Positions 1 through 11,573 of a stretch of 64,000 nucleotides of DNA are shown in pieces; positions within the stretch are counted from its first letter, which is position 1; each line of letters opens with the position of its first letter. The notes beneath the pieces are model-generated. The model had not been told where the DNA came from, did not search any database, and saw only the letters and a list, made by a program, of their open reading frames with translations. The stretch is taken from NCBI GenBank assembly GCA_963576565.1, contig OY755042.1:102790185-102854184 (forward strand). The letters are read 5' to 3'. A program made the position numbers and the translations under genes. Origin of the DNA: Aspidapion aeneum (taxonomy: Eukaryota; Arthropoda; Insecta; Coleoptera; Brentidae).

Positions 1-688
1 TTCAAAATGGAAATAAATACCGTCGATTATATTATTAACTGTGCAAATTTAAATACGTTGACTTATGAACTTTGATTACAAATAAAATCTTTAGGGCCAC
101 ATAGACCGGACCTAAAAATTAACTAAAATTTTAGTGCAAGTAATAAAAAATTATACGATGCTGAAAACTGGTTGTGCGCTTGTTCGTCTTATTATGAACA
201 GTCTACGAAGTGATTCTGCTTAGGTTGCAAAGGGAATGTGTGATATCAAGCACTTAAGTGAAAAGTTAAAGACACAAAGTAAGTGCTTCTTATTTAAATA
301 ACAACATAGAATTTTCTGTGCTAGGCAAGATTGATATTAGGAGCCAATTGAATAGTGCCTATAGGCAAAACATTACCGAACATAATGAAAATGTGGCAAA
401 AAATAGACATATACTTAGTAGGTTAATAGACTGTTTGAAATTCTGTGGGATTTTTGAGGTTGCTCTACGGGGCCATGATGAGTCTGAACTGGTGCTAATC
501 TGAGCACTTTGCGCATGTAAAAGAAGGGCGAATAGACTTTATCCATAAACAAATAAACCAAAAATTAACCAATTAGCTGCTTGTTTGTAAAATGCTAATA
601 TAAAATTGTTTAGGTAAGTTTTTTTATCTCCTTTTCCATGCAATATAAATTTCTGCCCACCAATTTATAACGTCACCAGCCGCCACTG
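1..688 (+). mobile_element. hAT element, 3' part (cut by window start)
   Basis: Ends at 688 with GCCGCCACTG, the reverse complement of the hAT-type terminus CAGTGGCGGC that opens the second copy at 1722. Its whole length aligns with 2123-2836, so the two are copies of one family. The start lies outside the window. It carries a decayed transposase N-terminus. Confidence 0.75.
7..540 (+). pseudogene. hAT transposase N-terminus (ZMYM/DUF4371 type), broken
   Basis: From an ATG at 7 the reading begins MEINTVDYII and runs on with LNTLTYEL, then a stop. Further on, frame-shifted pieces read NAYRQ-like and then ILSRLIDCLKF and EVALRGHDES (318-503). The last two blocks are very typical of the zinc-finger-MYM-type/DUF4371 hAT transposases common in insects. 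Compared with the copy at 2130 this one lacks about 30 bases near 180, in the cysteine-containing block. Only the first quarter or so of a normal transposase is present; the catalytic hAT core and dimerisation domain are absent. It has several stops and frameshifts and cannot be functional. Confidence 0.75.
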
Positions 689-714
689 AATTAATCTGGT
701 GATGTTCATCAATT

Positions 715-960
715 AAGGGCCAGTTTACCTAACCTTTGATCTCTGCGAAAATTTATTCAGAGGTCAACTCCTTGACCCCTTAACTAGAAGGCGAGTTAGT
801 TTAACCCATGCACCACTGAAGAACCGGCCCTTTGGTTTGCGTCTTTAGGTTGACCTGGGCACTCGGGTAAGATTCGTTAAGGGCCGGTTTCTCAATAAAG
901 GGTTACCCCATGGGTTAGGGTTAACCCTGGGTTAAAATGTTGAGTTCTCTCATATTTTTC
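715..960. repeat. MITE-like repeats with AAGGGCC(A/G)GTT ends
   Basis: AAGGGCCAGTTTACC at 715 faces AACCGGCCCTT at 822-832, giving a ~118 bp inverted-repeat unit. A second terminus (AAGGGCCGGTT) starts at 879 and runs into GGGTTAACCC-type sequence. No coding capacity. Confidence 0.5.
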
Positions 961-977
961 CGTGGGTAGCTTGAACG

Positions 978-1225
978 CTACTGACTTAAGAAAACTCCTT
1001 TTTACCCGATTAGCCACGAAACTTGTTTGATTTTTTAAATTCACAGGTACTAAATTTCACCTTTGTTAGTATTATTTGGCTTAAAAATTCCTCTGACTGA
1101 CGCTCACGTGTCTGATGGCGGGTAAAAACGCAATAAGCGTTGATCTGTTTCTTTTTATTTGTAATCGATCTTTTCATTGATTGATATGTATAGCAGTTTA
1201 TTTTCGCCTGCTCTTGTTATCACGA
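978..1225 (+). repeat. Dispersed repeat, direct copy at 7165-7425
   Basis: The block with GGTACTAAATTTCAC, GACTGACGCTCACGTG and GCGGGTAAAAACGC recurs in the same order and orientation at 7165-7425, closely similar by eye. Part of a mosaic dispersed family also seen at 7640-7740 and 36335-36420. Confidence 0.75.
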
Positions 1226-1721
1226 ATCACTCTTAGTGCATAACAGTTTGAAGCAATTTTACTTTGAAGGTTTGCAATATGCTTATCGAACTTTGAACAT
1301 CGATCGATTGTTTGACCTAAAAATCTGTTTATTTCTGGATTTGATCAAACTTAATTTTCTGGTGTAATATCACCTCGTATTTGACCCTGTGTTAACCTTA
1401 AAGTGGTTGGTGCACTAATAGGGAAGACTGATTTTAAAAAAAAATAATATGAGTTTTCACTTGCATCACAGCATATCCTTATTGCCAAAAAGCTGAGACT
1501 CCGTGTTCATAAATTTTGTCACGTAATGGTTTCAATTAGCAAAGAGAATCTCATTTATGAAATAATGCACCTGAGCCACGCTATAAAGCAAACTATAAGT
1601 CATTTGCGAAGAAAATTTCGTAACATAGGGAATTTTAGATACGTATATAGCTAAAGATTTATTAGTACTGCATTCAATAAAAAATATTAACCACTGAAAG
1701 TGGATACGGATATTTGGAATC

Positions 1722-2836
1722 CAGTGGCGGCTGCCACAGGGAGGGCAACGGGGCAGTGCCCTCCTAAAACTAGACAACAACCAGTATTTTTAATTGATTT
1801 ATTTAAAAAATGTTAAATCTTTCTTTACGACATGTCTAGTTGTTTTTTTTAGTCTGTGGTTAACTGGGTAAACTTTTTTAGCGTAAATAATTACAAGCCG
1901 GCAGCACCGCGCGGTGGACAAGATTTCAATTTGACCCGTTTTTCAGCGGTGTATGGGTGGCTATTGTCGCGCGGGGGCGGGAGGAATGTTTGTTATAGTT
2001 AAAGTCGGCCACATTCATCGTGCCCAACCGTTCGTTGCCCTCCTTAGTGAAGACGTATGAGTTTGTTTTGATTTGGGGTATGCCAGGGTCAGTTAGTTAG
2101 TCCATTGTTTGTTTTTTTTTGTTTTCAAAATGGAAATAAATACCGTCGATTATATAATTAAATGTAAAAATTTAAATACGTTGACATATGAACTTCGATT
2201 ACTTATAAAATATTTAGGGCCACATAGACCTAAAAATCCTAAAAATTAACCAAAATTTTAGTGTTGGTAATAAAAAATTATACGATGCTAAAAACGGGTT
2301 GTGCGGTTGTGAAAAACGAAATGCTTATTTTTTCTTTATTTGTCTTATTATGAACAATCCAGGAAGTGATCCTTCTTGGGTGGCAAAGAGAATGTGTAAT
2401 ATCATGCATTTTAGTGAAAAGTAAGTGCTACTTATTTAAATAATCACATAGAATTTTTTATGCTAAACAAGACTGATATTAGGTGCCAATTAATTAATAG
2501 TGCCCATAGGCAAAATATTACCGAACATAATGAAAATGTGGCATAAAATAGACATATACTTAGTAGGTTAATAGACGGTTTAAAATTCTGTAGGCTTTTT
2601 GAGGTTGCTCTACAGGGCCACGATTAGTCTGAAACTGGTGCTAATCCGAGCACTTTGGGCATGTAAAAGAAAAGCAAACAGACTTTATCTATAAACAAAT
2701 AAACTAAAAACTACACCAAGTAGCTGCTTGTTTGCAAAATGCTAAAATAAAATTGTTTAGTTAAGTCTTTTTATCTCTCTCTCCATGCAATATAAATTTC
2801 TGCGCCCCCAATTCATAATGTCACTAGCCGCCACTG
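1722..2836 (+). mobile_element. Internally deleted hAT element with both ends
   Basis: Starts CAGTGGCGG (1722) and ends CCGCCACTG (2836). The flanking 8-mers TTGGAATC and TTGCCTAC agree only partly, so no clean target duplication is claimed. At ~1.1 kb it holds a 5' leader, the transposase N-terminus and the 3' end only: a non-autonomous deletion derivative. Confidence 0.75.
2130..2700 (+). pseudogene. hAT transposase N-terminus, second copy, broken
   Basis: ATG at 2130 opens MEINTVDYII and LNTLTYELRL. After a frame break it keeps the block KNGLCGCEKRNAYFFFICL that copy one has partly lost, then HNENVA, ILSRLIDGLKF and FEVALQGHD, each interrupted by stops. Same family and same truncation as at 7-540. 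The catalytic domain is missing. Confidence 0.75.
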
Positions 2837-3330
2837 TTGCCTACGGGGCTGGGTGACAATCGTACGGGTGACAAAATATAGCTTTACAACACCTAACCCG
2901 TGCGTATCTCATGCAGCGAAACGCAGTGACGTAAAGAGCTGTCAAAAGACCTGACCAATAAGAATACAGCATTTCCCTGTTACACTAACGACTACGTGTT
3001 GCAAAGTATTTACCGACTTTAACACCAGTATTTACTAAAGGGTCTACAGTGCTAAGTGCTCCTAGGTTTAAAAGTCCACATTTTGGTTGAAGGTTTAACC
3101 TATTTTTCCCGTGAATGCAATAGCTTTTAATATTTATATACATTTTTCATAAATACCTTGCGATATGGGTCATCTTTTTTCGTTGTAACAATGACATTAT
3201 TTTTACATAAAGGTTACAAATAAATAAAAATATTAAAATATTTTGGTTTAAAAATGGTAGCCATATTTAAACCTCCAAACGTCACTAGGAAATGTCGAAT
3301 AAAAACGGTGTAGGTCAGTGTCAGCTGTCC
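2837..3330. other. Unassigned AT-rich sequence
   Basis: No ORF, RNA or repeat structure recognised, apart from loosely related GGGTGACAA words near 2855-2875. Confidence 0.4.
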
Positions 3331-3439
3331 GCTATATGTTACATGTTAATTTTTTAGCGGCGATTAAACCGATGGTCGATTATTTTGGTGAATGTGTATT
3401 TGAAAAGGGATTTTAATATATCTTGTGCTTTTTACAGTA

Positions 3440-4076
3440 CAGCGAAACCTCCCATAAGCGGACACTCACGGTTCCGTCGATTTTGTCCGCTTATTGGAGG
3501 TGTCCGCTTAAGAGAGGGAACTGCGAAATTTTGATATATATTTATTAACAATTTCCGCTGCCTGATATTTTCCGACATTAAATTTTTCGGCGATCTTTCG
3601 TGCTGGTGTATGTTCCTTCCATGAAACGTTAACAACTTCCATTTTTCCACATAAAATAAGAAGTTTTTGACTAGGCGCCATTTCAAAGAGATCTATTATT
3701 ACCCAACTGAACAATAAACATAGCAGTCCCGCTGAATCAAATAATGTTGTAAATACGACAGATGTATTTCGTCTCCGCATTTAAACGGAAAGAGGTAATT
3801 CCCCGGCTGCAGAGTGCCTTGTTGCCAACATACTACATAATATTTATGTTCATGTCGTGCAGCGCTCCGTCCTGTTTTCAGAGGTTCGCGTCCGGTTAAG
3901 GGAGGTTTCAGAATTTTTTAACCAAAAAAAATTGTCCGCGTCCGTTTATTAGAGTGTCCGGTTATAGGAGGGAATTTTACATGTAAAGACATAGGCAAAA
4001 GCTTGGTTCCAACAAATTTGTCCGCCTAAAGGGAGTGTCCGCTTAATAGAGGTGTCCGCAAGGAGAGGTTTCACTG
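3440..4076 (-). mobile_element. Short Tigger/pogo-type (TcMar) element
   Basis: Bounded by CAGCGAAACCTCC and GGAGAGGTTTCACTG, with TA duplicated on both sides (3438-3439, 4077-4078). Subterminal GTCCGCTTA-type words repeat at both ends. It sits inside the left arm of the long inverted repeat, so it is younger. At 637 bp it is non-autonomous. Confidence 0.8.
3508..3681 (-). pseudogene. CENP-B/Tigger N-terminal helix-turn-helix remnant
   Basis: An open frame from an ATG at 3681 reads MAPSQKLLILCGKM, then ARKIAEKFNVGKYQAAEIVN, resembling the first CENP-B-type DNA-binding helix-turn-helix of Tigger/pogo transposases (K-I-A-x-x-F, then G-K-x-x). The frame stays open upstream to 3780, but that stretch looks non-coding. 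The second DNA-binding domain and the DDE nuclease domain are missing, so this is the N-terminal leftover of a deleted transposase. It could still bind DNA if expressed, but nothing suggests it is. Confidence 0.6.
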
Positions 4077-5064
4077 TATTTAAATATTGATACGTATTTA
4101 ATACGGTATGCATCTACAGATATAGTTTTAAGGTACTTATGTATTATTTAGCTTTGAATTTTTTTGTATATAAGTTTTTTTGTTAATCATGGATTGTTTC
4201 TATTGTTTTTCGAACTTTAAACCACCCCTCAGGGGTGGTACTACAATTTGAGACTATTTTTAACAAGAATCCTACGACTGCACGGACTAAATTTCCAAAA
4301 AATGACATTTCGTAACAAAATTTTTATGTAGTTTTTCTTTATTTCTAAAGTTAATTTGAATTTATATGAGATGAAACTCATTGAGAAATACTTACTATCA
4401 TATTGCACATTAGGGTGAACCAAATCTTTGCAGTTATTTGACCTGTGAGTATTAAAAAAATACACCTAAACCGGTCGGTATCAAGTATATAGACTTGATA
4501 CTTAAACCCGGTCTACATATCTACGTGTCAAATGACTACACGGCCGTGCGAATTCATTCGCTTGTGCTTGCCGAATCTTTGTTTATATACACCACTTATT
4601 CATCATATTTTTGATTGGTCGAAAGCAGTCACATGGTTCTAATTTTTGTTCATTAGATTATTGTTTTGTGTGCAAAATCTCATTTTCAGCCTGTTGTTGT
4701 GTGTATAAAATCGTTAAAGTTGTTTAAAAAATAAAGCAACATCTCAGAATCTTATAAATTTTCATCAGTAGGGTGCTCCAGGGCTTTTATAATTTGTTAG
4801 AGAATGTAAAGGACAGTCTTTTTGCTTAATATAAATCTTTTCGAAGAGATTAAATCTTGGTCAAATTATTTGAGGCCTTTTAAGGTATTTATTCAAGTTA
4901 TAAAAGGTTTCGTTCCCATATCTCAGTCCCTTGAAAACTTCAATTTCCAAAGATTATTATAGAAGAAAAAAATTGGTAACAATAAAAGAAATATGAAAAA
5001 GTATATGTCTTTTTTTTTATAGGTTATACCGCAAGGGTCAAATTGCTAAACCCGCCCTCTCAAC

Positions 5065-5882
5065 GCAGCGCCGTAACTAGGGTGATTGGCACGGTAGATA
5101 GAATAGACCGGTGTTCGGATCTTATATATATATATGTCGAATTTTTCACGTCACTGGTGGTCCAGCTGATTTTTGTAAACAAAAGTTAGATATGATATGA
5201 ACAACGGAACTACTAATATTTTTTGAATATTTTGAAAACTAAGGCAATTTTCCCACTGTTTTCTGGTTCATCCTTATAAAATATAATTTTCTAGACACTT
5301 ATTGTCGTTATTTTTTTTAGCCCGCTTTATTTGTTATTACACAAAACTGAAACTACAAGTCAAACTGAATTTGATCGTTTAATATCAAAGGTGAACCGAG
5401 GACTTGGGAAGTAAACAAAGATGTAAGTCAGCGGATTAGTTTCGAAGCTGAAACGAACATATTATTTTCTTCGAATTTTAATTTTTGTGTAAAGAGAAAT
5501 GAAGCGCGCTAAAAAAAATAACGACTGGTATGTCTGAAAAATATGATTTTATAAGAATATACCAAAAAATAGTAGGAAAATTGCCTTAGTTTTTAAAAAA
5601 TTCAAAAAATATTAGTTGTTCATATTATATCTGTGAACCTTTGTTTACAAAAATCAGCTGGACCACCAGTGTCGTGAAAATTCGACAGATATTTATAGGA
5701 TCCGAACACCGGTCTATTCTATCCACCGTGCGTGATTGGCGCCCAATGCAATTTTATAGTTTGGCGCCCTCCCTCTATAAAAGATGACTCAGGAGGCGCC
5801 TGAACCGAACCGAACCGAACCGCCTTCTGGCGATGATGCCCTGTGCAGGGGCACCGGTTACACCCCCTTATCTACGGCACTG
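5065..5882. mobile_element. TIR element with CAG(C/T)GCCGTA ends
   Basis: Left end GCAGCGCCGTAACTAGGG, right end CCCTTATCTACGGCACTG. CTCAAC flanks both ends (5059-5064, 5883-5888) as a likely target duplication. It contains the element at 5089-5731 and a (GAACC)n run at about 5798-5822. No coding sequence. Confidence 0.65.
5089..5731. mobile_element. Foldback MITE with ~230 bp TIRs
   Basis: Starts GCACGGTAGATAGAATAG and ends CTATTCTATCCACCGTGC; the arms match for about 230 bases. GTGATTG is duplicated on both sides (5082-5088, 5732-5738). It is nested just inside the left end of the element at 5065-5882. No ORF. Confidence 0.8.
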
Positions 5883-6435
5883 CTCAACAGTGGATCAATT
5901 TAACTCAAGGCGACACCAAGAGTTAGAGCTAACCCGAGGTGGTGAAACGTTTAAATTCGAGTTGTAATTAACCCCTTGATGACTCGCTAATGAAAAATTG
6001 GCACTTAGTGTATTTTTAAATACCTACAGGTCAAATAACTGTTGGTTAACAGTAAGGTGCAAAAGCATAGTAAGCATTTCTTAGTGAGTTTGATCTTATA
6101 ATTCAATTTTTTTGGAAATCTAATCCGTGCAGTCATAGTCATAGGATTCCCGTAAAAAATATTCTCAAATTGTAGTACCACTGCTGAGGAGTGGTTTAAA
6201 ATTCAAAAAGCTATAGAATTTTATATAATTGTATAGCAAAATTTTCAAAGCTAAATAATACATAAATAACTCAAACTAGCCCTGTAGAGGCATCATCGGC
6301 ATCGTATTAAATACTTATCAATATTTAAATATTGTAAAAAGTGCAAGATATATTAGAATCCTTTTTTGTCACACATCATGAAAAACATTGCATACTTGTC
6401 AAAATAATTAACATATAAAATATAGGGGACAGCTA

Positions 6436-7041
6436 TAGTTGATGTTCTATTTAAGTGGCACCGCGTCATAGCTATGGTAAACCAAATTCTGCGGCAAAAT
6501 CTAAGTAAAGAAGCCTTAAAAAATTAGTGTTTCACTTTGTACATGCAGTGTGCCGCTCGGGGCTTAATGTTCGAAGGATAAAACACTACGACCATTTAAA
6601 GGAGAGATCAAATAGGTACTTACCTGATAAATAAAGATCCGAAACATAAAAGAGGATCCAAAATTATTTGCAAATATTGATTTAGCTGCAAAGACGGTAA
6701 TTTGTTTTGTGAAAAGCTCCGTCATAATTTGTTTGACATACAGTCAAAATAACAACGAATAGAAAACGTCAAAGCCCTGCCAAATCAATAATATGTTGGT
6801 AACAACCAGATAATAGTATATATGTTCCTTTCTAATGAAATCGTTTAGAAGAAGACATCAATAAAAAGCAAGTAAAATAGTAAGCTAATGACTAATTAGT
6901 GCAGTGCCTCATTTTGGGAATCAATATCAATAAAAAAATTAAAGGAAGTGTGTGTCACTGTATGTACCCCTCTACTCCCTTCCCGCCCATCAAGGTTTTG
7001 ATGACGCGGTGTCACTTTAATACAACATCAACTATAACACT
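6436..7041. mobile_element. ~600 bp MITE with ~40 bp TIRs
   Basis: TATAGTTGATGTT plus AAGTGGCACCGCGTCAT on the left (to ~6475) mirrors ATGACGCGGTGTCACTT plus AACATCAACTATA on the right (~7000-7041). It abuts the right arm of the long inverted repeat. The short frame at 6899-7102 is not coding by any sign I can see. Confidence 0.65.
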
Positions 7042-7164
7042 AACAACAACTAAGAAAGTTTTTATTGAACATCTAGTGATTTTAAGTTTTGTATGTATAT
7101 AATATTACTGCTACAATAAAAAGTTATGGCTTATGTTGCAAGGTTTTTATAAACATATAACACA

Positions 7165-7740
7165 AAATTCCTTTTTACCAAATAGCCACAAAAATTTTTA
7201 AATTCACGGGTACTAAATTTCACGTTTGTTAGTATTATTTGGCTTAAAAATTCCGCTGACTGACGCTCACGTGTCTGATAGCGGGTAAAAACGCAATAAG
7301 TGTTGATCTGGCCTGAAAAGCAGACGAGCAGTCGTAGGTCACGGATTAGTTTGTTTCTTTTTATTTGTAATGGATCTTTTCAATAATCGATATGTATAGC
7401 AATTTATTTTCACCTGCTCTGGTTTTGGTTTCTCTCGTATCTCGGTAGATGGCGCTTCTTGTGAGAGTTTTCTCACTATTTACATAGGATTAGGGACAAA
7501 ACCATCTAATTAACTTCGCAAGAGTGTCACATTGACCAAGCAGTGTTCTGAGGAGTCCCACAAGGATGAAACATTTAACTGTCAACACTTATTAGGTGTC
7601 CATTAGATCTTGGACCCCCGTGAAGTTAAGCTTTCAAGCTACCCACGGAAAAATATGAGAAAAACAAAAACTCCTTTTTACGCAATTAGCCACGAAACTT
7701 GTTTGATTTTTAAATTCACGGGTACTAAATTTCACGTTCA
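7165..7740 (+). repeat. Mosaic dispersed repeat
   Basis: 7165-7425 matches 978-1225 directly. 7449-7705 matches 36335-36590 in reverse complement across about 250 bases, including GGACCCCCGTGA and CATTGACCAAGCAGTGTTCT. The block CTACCCACGGAAAAATA near 7640 also appears inverted near 950. No coding. Confidence 0.75.
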
Positions 7741-7899
7741 TATTAAGCTTGTTATAAAAAAATAGGTACACAGACACAGACTATATTATTTATGATTCTG
7801 TACAAACGAGATAGTTAAAGAGACACAGATTCAATTATATCAGTGTGAGTCAGAGTTGTAAAGAAACGAAAAGGGGTGATAAATGGCCTATTTTAAGAT

Positions 7900-8043
7900 C
7901 AAAGGCGTGAGCGCCTCAGGGCACGCCCCCCCCCAATTCTTTATTTTTTTAGATGTTTTCCAACATGTTTCGTAAAATATGCATAAAATACGGCATTATG
8001 GGGTCTCTGCCCCCCCCAAAACTTATTCCTGGGTGCGCTACTG
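7900..8043 (-). repeat. CAGTRGCGCACCC repeat, copy 1
   Basis: Read on the minus strand it begins CAGTAGCGCACCCAGGAATA, then a G-run, then ATGCCGTATTTTATGC, the same order as the copy at 47425. Homopolymer C/G runs are typical of these termini. Confidence 0.6.
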
Positions 8044-8700
8044 CCAAACGTGTATATGAACCTATCTTCATATACATGAACCGAACCGCAAAGCCTTAGT
8101 TTCCGTGCTGCTAGGTGTTTTAAATTTTTTTTAGCTTTTTTTCTCTCTCTCTCTGCTGTTTTTGAGATATTTAGTAAATTTGACAAATAGATTAAGCAAA
8201 AAGTTTACATATCTACAGAAAACCAACTGCTTCCAAAAATCCATAGAGTAATATTTTCTCAGGGGTTCTATCTTTTTTTATCCCATGAACTTTTTCGCGG
8301 TTCGTTACTGGTGAATCCAAAATACCAAATGAGTTCTTTGTTCTATGCACCTTCTTCTTCTAGAGTGTGCAACCACTCCAGACAAACTTAAAGCTTTGTA
8401 GTATTCAGTTTTTCTTAATTCTCTCACATGTTCTTTTGGAAATGTAAACTAAAATTATGCCTTATTTTTTATATTTATTTATACAATATATATTGTGTAA
8501 AATATTGTATTCACAATCTGGTATAAATAAATATGTTATATTATTACCTAGATAGTCTGATCTTAACATATATTATATTAGATTTGTAAAGAGAGACTTC
8601 AATTAAATTAGACTTGTATAAACGAAGCTGTTGGCAAATCCCACATTTTAACCTGCATATCTCTATTCTACACCTCTCTCCTATCTTTTTAGAGTTTTGT

Positions 8701-8850
8701 CAGTGACGCACCCAGGAATATGTCGTGGGAGGGCCCGAGGCCTCTCATGGTCTTGTATGTTATGCCATTTTTTCTTTTTTTTCATGAAATATGTAAAAAA
8801 TATTTAAAAAATCTTAGGCTTGGGGGGGCATTCCCCGAGCATGGTTTTCT
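8701..8850 (+). repeat. CAGTRGCGCACCC repeat, copy 2
   Basis: Begins CAGTGACGCACCCAGGAATA and runs into TATGCCATTTTTT and a G7 run. No partner terminus was found. Confidence 0.6.
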
Positions 8851-9793
8851 TACCAATCTATATAGTCTTCCAAAACTCACTCTCTTTTTCCAAGAGTAGT
8901 AAATAAGTTACAAGACTGGAAAAGTAGAAGTAAACCAATCCAGGTTTGGAACGGTACAGTATATTAGTACATAGCAACAACGCCAACAAGTCGTGTGTGG
9001 TTTGTGTTTGATATTGCTTAGCACATATTTCAGCCTTCCAATTCACTCCTAGGCAAAAACAACTAACTTAGAGCCATGACTAAAAATAATTTAAAAAAAA
9101 TATAACAAAAAGTGTGACTATACCAAACCTATTTCGCTTTAGTATTGCAACCTTACTCTGGTCATTTACTCTTTTCTCAAAGAAAATAGCGGAGGAGACA
9201 CTGGGTTAAAAAATGGTACGAAAACTTTTTGTTCGGTTCACCCATTAGTCCAGTCGTATTGCAAACTATGTTTTGTTCTCGTTTTCAAAAAATTGGTTAG
9301 GTAATTCATTTATAACCTGTAGCTGCATGGAAGAGGCAATATTTTTAATTGATATATCTATCTACGAATTATGTTCTCAATGTATACTTTTGCAATTTCA
9401 TCAAGCCACTTTCCCAAATAATATCGCGCGGGCAACACACATTTTTGATTAATGGTGCCTGGCATAGGTTCTGGATGAAATATTTCTTTACACGGAAATT
9501 ACTTTGCGTTCACAGTAGTATCAATTATCATTTAGGAAAGTAAAGTACATAATATAAGTAAGTAATTAATATTTTGTAAATTTTTGAGAAGGATAATCTT
9601 TTTCTACGTGGTGTTTAGCGCATTAGATGTCTACGTTACAGAAACAAACAGGTGAATGATCAGTATAAAAAAATCTATTTTCATTTAAACCTGCCCCAAT
9701 TTTCCCTACACACCTTCATTAGTCCTTTAGACTTTCATTTTTAGCTAAGGGGATATCCTAACAAGAGACTCTTATCAATTTTAGAGATATACG
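8851..9793. other. Unassigned AT-rich sequence
   Basis: Short frames only, none with a recognisable domain; no clear repeats or RNA genes seen. Confidence 0.4.
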
Positions 9794-10327
9794 TAGAAAT
9801 GTCGCCACTTTATTTTTTGCGAGTTACCGCACCATCAATTGGCTAACCACTCCACTCCAGCGAGGCAACCTAAAACAAAAAATAGTAAAGCCGGCTGCTC
9901 TGGCCAAAAATTTATCGTTATTCCGGGCCCAGCTAGACATTCCTTTGGGGCAACATATGGCTCAACAGGATAAGCTTATTTACCCGTCAGCTATTTATAA
10001 AGTTCACGCTTGTTGATTTTTGATAAAATAAGTAAAGGATAACGAACACAGGTACCGATAAAAATCGTGAGTGTTTACGATGTTACTGCCCCTTAACTGT
10101 TTTTGGACCTTTTAATCAAAGCTTTCCATGAGTAGATTCGTGTAACAATGTCTCTACTTTGTCTAATGTAAGTCACCTCCACCACCAATGGGCCGACCAC
10201 TTCATCCAACAAAGAAAAAAAATAAGAGATGGCAGAGCCGGACACTCCGGCCTGAAATTTATCGTTATTCCAGGCCCAGCAAGACAATCCTTTGGGGCAA
10301 ATATGGCTCAACGGCATAAGTTTATTT

Positions 10328-11434
10328 GACTCTGTAACGAAATAGCGCGTATCAAAATAGCGCTTATCAAAACAGCGCGTGTTCAGAAAAGCGCATGTTC
10401 AAAATAGCGCGTGTTCAAAATAGCGCGTATCAAAATAGCGTGTATCAAAATAGCGCGTATCAAAATAGCGCGTGTTCATAATAGCGCGTGTTCAAAATAG
10501 CGCGTGTTTAAAATCGCATTGTATCAAAATAGCGCGTGATCAAAATAGCGCGTATCAAAATAGCGCGTGTACAAAATAGCGCGTCCCATATATGCTTATG
10601 TATATTCACCTAAACAGTTTGAGCAAGGTCAGATAAGTTATACTTACTTAACCGTTAAATAAACCGATGGCTTGCTATACTTAACACAATTCATATTGTT
10701 CGACTAAGGGGTCTGCTTCTAACATATTTTTTCAAAAAAAAAACTTCCATGGCTTCTTTTTCGCGATCCTAGAGGGTGTGTAACCAAACCGAACCGAACC
10801 GAACCCAAACATTTTTTTCAGTAACTCCGCGACCTTTTTCCACCAAAAAAAATGTCCCCAAGTCACAGGTTAGAATAGAAACCTACCAAAATAAGGATCG
10901 GGAAGCTAATTTAGGGAAATAATTTTTTGAAAAAATGTTTCGGTTTGGTGCGGTTCATTTCAGTTCGGTGCGGTTTGGATCGGTTCGGTTCGGTTTGGTT
11001 ACACCCTTTAGGATCCCGGGAAGAAAATCAGGAAAGTTTTTTTTTTTTTAATATGTTAGAAAGAGATCCCTTACTCAAACTATTTTATAACAGCGACATT
11101 TGTAATGGCGATTGTTCAAAACGCGGTATTTTTAGACGCGCTATTTTAAGACGCGCTATCATGAACACACGCTATTTTAAACACGTGCTATTTTGATACC
11201 CGCTATTTTGAACACGCGCTATTTTGATACGCGCTATTTTAAACACACGCCATTTTGATACGCGCTGTTTTGATACGCGCTATATTGATACGCGCTATTT
11301 TGAACACGCGTCATTATGATACACGCTATTTTGATCACGCGCCGTTATGATACGCGCTATTTTGAACACGCGCTCAAATGAGCGCGCTATTTTGAGACGC
11401 GCTATTTTGATATGCGCTATTTCGTTACAGAGCC
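10328..11434. mobile_element. Foldback element with AT-AGCGCG repeat arms
   Basis: Starts GACTCTGTAACGAAATAGCG and ends with the complement CGTTACAGAGCC. GTTTATTT is duplicated at 10320-10327 and 11435-11442, inside the satellite. Each arm is about 250-320 bases of imperfect 15-16 base units (AAAATAGCGCGTRTC/GTTC), some 17 per arm. These are followed inward by a second mirrored block of (GAACC)n and GGTTACACCCT. The loop centre is near 10890. No transposase is present. The architecture resembles Drosophila FB elements, whose TIRs are also made of short tandem repeats. Confidence 0.85.
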
Positions 11435-11573
11435 GTTTATTTACCCAAAAACTATTTAAATATAACTTTCTTGACCTTTAAGAAAATAAGGACTAAGGGA
11501 TAACGAGCATAGGTTGCACATGACGACTTTATTTTTTACGGTTATGATATTTTTTACGGTTATGCGCACTCGA

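Larger units (their letters stand above)
3331..6432. repeat. Long inverted repeat (arms ~0.5 kb) with nested insertions
   Basis: The left arm (about 3331-3437 plus 4079-4478) is the reverse complement of the right arm (about 6000-6432). Landmarks shared in mirror order are TATATCTTGYRCTTTTTACA, the TAAATATTGAT block, GCTAAATAATACAT, GCACGGAYTAAATTTCC and GTTATTTGACCTG. The left arm is split by the Tigger element; the 1.5 kb between the arms holds two further TIR elements. The structure looks like an old foldback element. Confidence 0.7.

Noticed and set aside
10340..10590. CRISPR-like array of short regular repeats
   Set aside because: The 15-16 base units are contiguous without unique spacers, are mirrored at 11105-11430, and lie inside an element with a target duplication in a eukaryotic context.
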